From Spirogloea muscicola (lineage: Eukaryota > Streptophyta > Zygnematophyceae > Spirogloeales > Spirogloeaceae): a stretch of DNA of 13,081 bases. The notes under the pieces are model-generated. The model was not told the DNA's origin. It did no database searches and worked only from the letters and a program-made list of their open reading frames with translations. This document shows, piece after piece, positions 7,045 through 13,081 of this stretch (position 1 is the stretch's first letter; every line of letters begins with the position of its first letter). The stretch lies in NCBI GenBank assembly GCA_009602725.1, contig WELB01000096.1, positions 227,273-240,353 on the forward strand. Direction: 5' to 3'. The position numbers and the translations under genes were made by a program.

Positions 7045-10000
7045 TCACAAGAGCTTTGCATAGAGGGGTTCACTTGTGGTTGGTGCACTTTGCCCATCCG
7101 AGATATCTGCTATTGAATCAGTCTTACTCGTGCTTGTACCAAAGGCTTCAAGGTTCTCTAGGATGGACAGCACGTCTCTCATGTCCGGCCGCTGGCTTGC
7201 ACGAAAGGATGTGCAAAGCAGGCCTGCCTTGAGCATGCCCACCATCTCGCCCTCCTCCTTCTCCACATGTGGCCTCAAAGTGGCATCTACATAGTCTGTC
7301 ATAGCAGTGCCTGCTGAGAGCTCCTTTCTCACCCAATTGATGAGGTCGCTTCTTTCATACAAGGGGTCCTGAAAGAAGGGGTCCGTGGGCCTCCTGCCAG
7401 TCACAGCTTGCAAAAGCATAACGCCAAAGCTGAATACATCGCTCTTCTGGCTGCTATGCCCCAGCTCCGCCATGTCGGGTGCCATGTAGCCCACTGTACC
7501 TGCACATCCAGCACAAAAGCGTGCACAAAGTAAAAGAAATTCTCAAAGTATAGAGTAGCAGCCTCTTTTTGTCTATTTGTAGGCATATGGTGGCCTGATT
7601 GAACGATGATAACATTTCTGAATTGAAGACTGCCAATGGACAACCTGATCTAAGCAGCATGATTGCTCGGGGAAGTGCAACATGTAACACCTCGAGCCTA
7701 CACACGTGTGTTTTAGGAGCAAACTACCAGCCAGAGCACGCAACTATCAAATAAAGTGGATTGTGTAGTAGAACAACACCCTTGCTGGGAATGCATACCT
7801 GCAGCCATTGTGGACATGTGAGTGAAGCGGGACTCAAGCAGCCTGGCCAAGCCAAAGTCGGCTACGTGGCCCTCCAGCTCGCTGTCGATGAGGACATTTG
7901 CAGGCTTCACATCCCGGTGCACAATTCGTGGCTCGCAGTCAAAGTGTAGGTACTTAAGGCCACAAGCGGCGCCTTTGAGGATCTTCAATCTGGCCTTCCA
8001 GAGGTTGATATTGGGGTCAGTGTGGCTGCTTCTCATCAAGAAGCTGTCCAGATTGCCATTTGACATGTACGGGTAGATGAGGAGCACGTCCTGGCTCCTG
8101 GCACTATACTGGCTATCGCTGGGCAGATAGTAGGCCAGGAGAGGGACGAGATTGCGATGCCTGACTTGGCCCAGGGATTGAACCTCCGCTTGGACCTCCC
8201 TCCACCCCTGAGAGCTATCAGGTGAGAGCTTCTTGACGGCCAGAGTCAGCTTTGTCTTCATACAAGCCCTATGCAAAGTGCATTGCGAGGAGGACTCAGT
8301 TAGTATCTGAGGTGGGACACATAAGCAAAAACCCAGACAAGCAAGCCGTACTATGACGCAGGTCGTTCTGAGCACACACAGACTACGCCACGTGGACATT
8401 CACCTGTACACCTTGCCAAAGCCCCCCTCTCCAAGTATCATTTCGTCGCTGAAGTTATGGGTAGCATGCACAATGTCCTCATGAGTGAAGTGCTCGTTTG
8501 CAGGCCACAGAGGAAGAAGCACAAGCTTGCCAGGCTCTTCCTCCAAGAGCTTGAATCCATGCCTCTTCCTGAAGAACGACAAAAGAAGCAAGAGGCCTGC
8601 TGCAGTAGTGGCTACTGAGCCAAGTGTGATGCCCACAATGGCACCTGTACCAAGGCCGGAGTGATGGCTTCTGACTGGCTCACTACATGCAGCCAGGGGT
8701 GGTCCGCAAAGTCCCAGGTTGCCTGCGAAGGAAGAGTTGCCAAAGCTGCTCCCCAGGACTACGGGGATGGCTCCAGTTAAGTTATTCTCGGAGACGTTGA
8801 AGTATGTAAGGAGGATGCTCGTGAAAGGTGGTAGAGATCCAGTGAGCTGATTGCCACTAAGGTCGATGGCTGTCAGTTGGGTCTTCGATGCCAGCTGGGG
8901 TGGAATGGACCCTGTTAGCTCGTTATGGTCCAGGAAAATCTCCCGGAGGTTGATGTTGGCCACAGCTGGGGGGATGTGGCCACTAAGCGCATTAGAGGAA
9001 AGCGTCAATCTGGAAAGCGATGAAGCGGCAGCAAGGGCTGCTGGGATGGTGGAACGGAGTTGGTTATGAGAAAGGTCTAGCGTGCCGAGGGCCTGCAGTT
9101 GGCCAAGCTCCGCAGGGATGGCGCCTGTCAAATCTGCGTTAGCACAAAGGTAGCTGTGGAGCTTAGAGCTAAGCCTTCCATGACGTCAGCTAATGGCTGC
9201 ATGCACATGGGACAGGCTGCTAAGTCCTTGAAGAGACAAGATCTGACCAAGAGCAAGGCTGGCCAATGGGTGAATTGCAGCCTTACTATTATTGTTAGCC
9301 AGGATGACAACCAGGTTGGTGCAATTTCCCAGCTCCGCAGGCACGCTCCCATTGAGCTGATTGTTACTGACATCCAGAATGGCAAGCCTCTGCAACTTGC
9401 CCCATGATGCTGGAATGCCACCGGATAGGAAGTTCTTGGAGAGGTGGAGCGCCGAGAGGTTGACACTCGTCTTCGAGAAGCTGGCTGGAAGTGGGCCAGA
9501 TAGCCGGTTGCTCTCAAGGTGCAGATCAAAGAGAGCCGAGCAGTTGGCCAGCGTACTAGGGATATTGCCGGTCAAGCTGCGGGAAGAGAGCCGCAATTCG
9601 AGCACGGCTAGTTGGATCAGATGCAAGCTCTTCAGCTCACAATACTGGCATTGGATATGAAGAGAGCTTGATATTTGAATACCTGCATCTGGACCTGGAC
9701 AAGCTCATGGCACTCATAACATGTTGGCCTTTGGAACAGCTCTGCAAATAAATGGGGTAAGGGGACAGCATCCAAATTTATCTGAGCTCGCCTGTTGTTG
9801 AAAAGGAAGAGGCGGACAAGATTCTGGAGTTGCCCAAGCTCCATTGGGACAGAGCCTGTGAGCCTGCATAGCAGCAAGGGAGCAGGTGAAGGATCACACG
9901 TGCAACTCTGGCTCTCATTGTCTTTATTTTCATTCTGGTGCCTGCCGGCATCTCTTGAATGTGGAAGCTAGCTGCTCAAACGAATGTGCATATTTGGCAA

Positions 10001-12891
10001 TACATGGTTGGCAATACAAGCTGCATGCCACCTGAGGTGCCTTGCAGGTTGGTATACGCTTGGACACAGTATGTGGCATGAAGACCGTAAGGGCGATAAG
10101 ACAGGCTGGCATTAAAGTTGCACTTTAATTGCAACTAAATTGGGTAACAATCGATTGAGGGGGGGAGGAGATGAATAAATTGTTGGGTATTTGTGCAAGG
10201 TGCTGCTTGCCTGTTGTTATAGAGAATCAGGTCCTGGAGTGATGAAGCGGCAGAGAGCTCCGCTGGGATCGACCCCTCGAGGCTGCCCTTTGCAACACAA
10301 CTTGCCTTCAGAAGGTCACTGATGCTGCCCTTGCACTACCTGCCACAGGCCAAGAGGGGACTCATGCCAGGTAGTGGATGAACAACCCAAGTATTGGTTG
10401 AGGTAGTCTCTCACTCACCGGTTGCCTGAAAGGTCAAGGCTCTTGAGGTTGCTGAGCTGCCCTAGTGTGCCAGGAATTGTACCTGTCAGGCTGCATGCAC
10501 AGGGGCAAAGTAAGCAGCTGTAGCCCACAGCAAGCAAGTGCCTGCGCTGAAGACGTTGTTTACTACACTTGGTCGACAGTCAATTATTGAGACAGAAAGG
10601 TCCTGCTTACTTGTTCGAGAAGAGCCTGAGCCCTTGCAACTGTGAGCAATTGCCAAGCTCTGCGGGGATCGAGCCTTCCAGCCTGGGCCAGCCGTCGTAA
10701 AGCTTGCATCAGGAGTTGCTTTGCTGCCTGGCAGCCGAGCTACTCAGAAGCACTGATCATTCTTTTCTTCCTGCCTGATGGTGCTTTTCAATGTACCAAT
10801 TGTTGCCGAGGAGAAGGTACTTGAGGTTGGTGCTCAGCGCACCAAGCTCTGCTGGAATTTGTCCCGCCAGTCTGTTCATCCGTGATTAGGGCAAAGTTGC
10901 TGCTGCAGTCATGAAACATGGCACTGGAAATGCAACATGTCCATGCTTAGGATTTGGCGTGCAGATATTAGACCAAAGTATTTGTGGACATGGGCCGCAC
11001 CTATTGGTGCTGACGTCAAGCTGCTGCAGCTTGGACAGCCGCCCAAGTTCCGGTGGTATTCCTCCACTCACACTGTTGCCCACAGAAGTACCCTCCCGGT
11101 CATGACGGGGCAGAACTTTCTAGATTGGACGCAGGGGGGGTAAGGCATGGGAGAACCTGTTCACGGATATGACAAAGTTCTCGAGGTTGGCTAGGTCGCC
11201 GAATGCAGGTGGGAGGATGCCGCTCAGGCTGCGAGTACGAGATGGCAGATGCTGGTCAAGTCATTGCAGGCCTGTGCAGACATACTGCATGGGGCCACTG
11301 AGGATCTAGAGGAGGAGGCAAGAGACACGACGATGTCAGGTACCTATTGTTGGGCAGGAAGATCGTCGTCAGGTTGGTCTGTGCCAGTTCCGGGGGGAGG
11401 CTGCCCGTCAGCCTGCACAGAGGATGTCAAGGAACAGGCTTCATAAGCTTAAGTTCAATGTCGATTGAGACATTCAGACATTGGCTATAAATCTTCGTTC
11501 TACAGATCTAGAATTCTCTGGACTGCAAGAGGGCAAGGGGTTTTGGGGCCAAGTTACCCATTGTAGCCACAATGCAGGACCTGGAGGTGCTTCAACCTTG
11601 AGAGCTCCGGTGGTATGGACCCCGTGAGGCTGCAGCAGGGGACTGGTCATCACCATGAGCTGAGGCACATTGCAAAGCGGGTATGCGACCACACAGCTAG
11701 GGGAGAGGGGGTTGGGGCAGCATGGCTTGGTGTTTGAGATGCACTAGCAAGGAGGATGAGCGAGGAGGAGAGCCCACTTGTTGGAGCTCAACCAGAGCTG
11801 CTCGAGGGCCATGCAATTGGCGAGCTCGGCGGGGATGCTGCCGCTCAGTCTGGCCATCCAAGTAGTGCATGCATGCGTCACTAATGGCAACTGTTGAACG
11901 AGGGAGGATGGTGGAGGAGGTAGACCAAAATGGAAGATCAAAGAGCGACAAGAGCAGGGAAGAGGCACGAATTGCCAGCCGATCAGAAGATGCAGAGGAG
12001 GAGGGTATTAGGAAAGCCATGAACCGATTGTTCTGGACGCCAAACCACTGCAGCTTCTGCAGCCGACCAATCTCTCTGGGTATGCTGCCCTCCAGCCTGT
12101 GACAATCATGCCGCATGCAGCATGAACGGTTGCCCAAAGCACACGCTCTACTCCAAGACACAGCCTTTGGCAAGGTTTATCAAGCAATAAGGCTTAGGAC
12201 GATGGAAAGAGCTGCACCTGTTGTTGATCATCCAGAGCTGGGTAATATTGACAACATTGCCGAGCTCCCGCGGGATTGATCCTGTCAACCTGCGCAAGGA
12301 AAGGAGGAGGCTCTCAGAGGCTGCCCAAGAAAGGGGGATGCGAACTGGGGTGAGGTAAGAGCCCGTCGCTTCAAGTCCTTTTTGACCTGTTTGTGTTGAG
12401 GTAGACTTGAATCAGGTTGGTGCATTTGCCTAAATCTGGCGGGATGCTGCCGGAAAACCTGACGGGGACAGAGCCAAAGGAGGCGCAGAGTAAGGAAGGC
12501 CAGGGAGGACCGAGAACAAAGAAAAGGTGACTGTGCAATGTCAGCGCCAGGCAGGCCACTCAGTGCTAAGAGAAACATCAAGTGGAAAATGAGTATCCAC
12601 TTTGAGTGTAAGCAAAGATGCATATCAAGATGCAGTAGGTGAGGACAAGATGACAAGGCCGGATGTAGGAGGGGAGCCCATCGTGGCCTGGCCGCTCAAC
12701 TCGTTGGTAGCAATTGCGAAGAAGGTGAGCTGCTTGAGATTGCCAAGCGACGACGGCAGGGGCCCAGTGAACTTGTTAAGCTCCAGGTCCAGAATCTGCA
12801 GCTGGGTCAGGTTGCCGACCTCAGGCGCCAATGTTCCCTTGAAATCCATTCCGCCCCACATGATACTCGCAACGGCGCTGCACGCCACCAA
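7045..12891 (-). CDS. Leucine-rich-repeat receptor-like serine/threonine kinase, N-terminus missing
   Basis: Plasma-membrane receptor kinase: extracellular LRRs would bind a ligand or co-receptor and the cytoplasmic kinase would phosphorylate Ser/Thr. Minus-strand exons: 12891-12701, 12458-12387, 12289-12218, 12096-12025, 11849-11778, 11629-11558, 11412-11344, 11228-11157, 11072-11001, 10871-10797, 10682-10611, 10490-10419, 10282-10211, 9863-9792, 9576-9287, 9133-8404, 8268-7799, 7499-7045. All junctions keep frame. Counting from the first in-frame ATG (12861) gives 1013 residues. About 25 LRRs of the plant type (LxGxIPxxLGxLxxLxxLxLxxN) end in a FAGNLGLCGPPL cap. The membrane helix is at about 624-650. 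Kinase: GEGGFGKV loop (about 697-704), Lys718, HRD 823-825, DFG 843-845, so an RD kinase. The APE motif reads APD (869-871). Layout resembles large LRR-RLKs such as the EMS1/BRI1 class, but this is a resemblance only. No signal peptide is seen; an in-frame TAG precedes 12891, so an upstream exon outside the window is likely. Confidence 0.9.
9577..9791 (-). other. Intron with GC 5' splice site (second of two)
   Basis: Between LRR exon 9863-9792 and the four-LRR exon 9576-9287 the donor reads AACAG|GCGAGC and the acceptor CTTCCCGCAG. The exon ends exactly where its 72-base siblings end, and reading on would break the LRR frame, so a GC-AG intron is the simplest model. Confidence 0.72.
9864..10210 (-). 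other. Intron with GC 5' splice site (first of two)
   Basis: Between LRR exons 10282-10211 and 9863-9792 the donor reads AACAG|GCAAGC, the consensus form of a GC donor, and the acceptor reads GCTATGCAG. At 347 bases this is the longest intron visible in the receptor gene. It holds a perfect inverted repeat, ATTAAAGT-TGC-ACTTTAAT at 10111-10129. I found no further LRR exon inside. Confidence 0.75.
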
Positions 12892-12963
12892 CTAGAACTG
12901 ATATAGAAGAAGAGGCTGGTGGCAAGCGTTCAATAAGAGAGCGGAGGGCAGCTGCTGAAACTC

Positions 12964-12999
12964 TCAATAGAGGAGAGTAGGCGAAAGGTGCAAATCCAT
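12964..12999 (-). other. Short upstream ATG reading frame
   Basis: An ATG at 12999-12997 opens an 11-residue frame (MDLHLSPTLLY) ending at TGA 12966-12964. If transcription starts at the nearby TATA-like box this would be an upstream ORF before the receptor kinase. It does not encode a signal peptide and has no donor site joining it to the LRR exon. If the true first exon lies beyond 13081 this is merely intron sequence. Confidence 0.3.
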
Positions 13000-13044
13000 G
13001 GGGACTGGTGAGCTTGGAGGCAAGGGCGAGGGAGGGGAGTGGAA

Positions 13045-13052
13045 CTTTTATA
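13045..13052 (-). promoter_or_regulatory. TATA-like box
   Basis: TATAAAAG on the minus strand sits about 46 bases before the ATG at 12999 and is followed by a C/T-rich stretch typical of plant leaders. This would suit a core promoter for the receptor kinase. The counter-argument is that the protein so produced would lack a signal peptide, which an LRR-RLK needs. Confidence 0.35.
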
Positions 13053-13081
13053 GAGAGGAAAAACGTACGGTGTTGGGGGGG

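Noticed and set aside
12625-12700. Extension of the first LRR exon beyond 12701 (reading LSGQATMGSPP and on)
   Set aside because: The extension leaves the LRR pattern and soon ends in a stop, whereas the donor GA|GTTGAG at 12701/12700 joins in phase to the next LRR exon.
1-13081. Bacterial operon, prophage, CRISPR array or insertion sequence
   Set aside because: Spliced genes, plant protein families and absence of regularly spaced repeats argue for a plant-type nuclear genome; none of these structures is present.

Overview
The window reads as nuclear DNA of a streptophyte: a land plant or a charophyte-grade alga, most likely a non-seed lineage. The grounds are a plant-type triple CCCH zinc-finger gene, a plant leucine-rich-repeat receptor-like kinase (LRR-RLK), dense GT-AG introns of about 80-380 bp, GC-leaning third codon positions, and a degenerate CCCTAAA (plant-telomere-type) tract in an intron. 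I cannot name the genus from sequence alone.

Layout: (1) bases 2-1752, plus strand, the 3' part of a gene for a three-finger CCCH RNA-binding protein (three exons visible, 5' end outside the window). (2) bases 1753-2448, a gene-free stretch where two genes converge tail to tail. (3) bases 2449-4923, minus strand, a seven-exon gene for a protein I do not recognise. It has an Ala/Gly/Ser-rich N-terminus, one membrane segment and a helical C-terminal part; every splice junction keeps phase, but one stretch of exon 1 has a reading-frame ambiguity. (4) bases 4924-7044, its putative promoter with four ACGT cores, then a repeat mosaic (about 5264-6412) in which related modules occur in both orientations. 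(5) bases 7045-12891, minus strand, an 18-exon LRR-RLK gene with about 25 LRRs, a transmembrane helix and an RD-type kinase. Thirteen consecutive exons each encode one LRR and share the same phase, and two neighbouring introns start with GC instead of GT. The signal peptide and most of the N-terminal cap are not in the window. (6) bases 12892-13081, the upstream end of that gene, with a TATA-like box and a short ATG reading frame.

The three genes are not obviously one pathway: an mRNA-binding protein, an unknown membrane protein and a cell-surface receptor kinase. The items most worth following are the unrecognised gene, the mosaic repeat between the two minus-strand genes, the one-LRR-per-exon array with its GC-AG introns, and the acidic tryptophan-rich tail of the CCCH protein. 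All gene models were assembled by hand from splice consensus and phase; transcripts would confirm or correct them.
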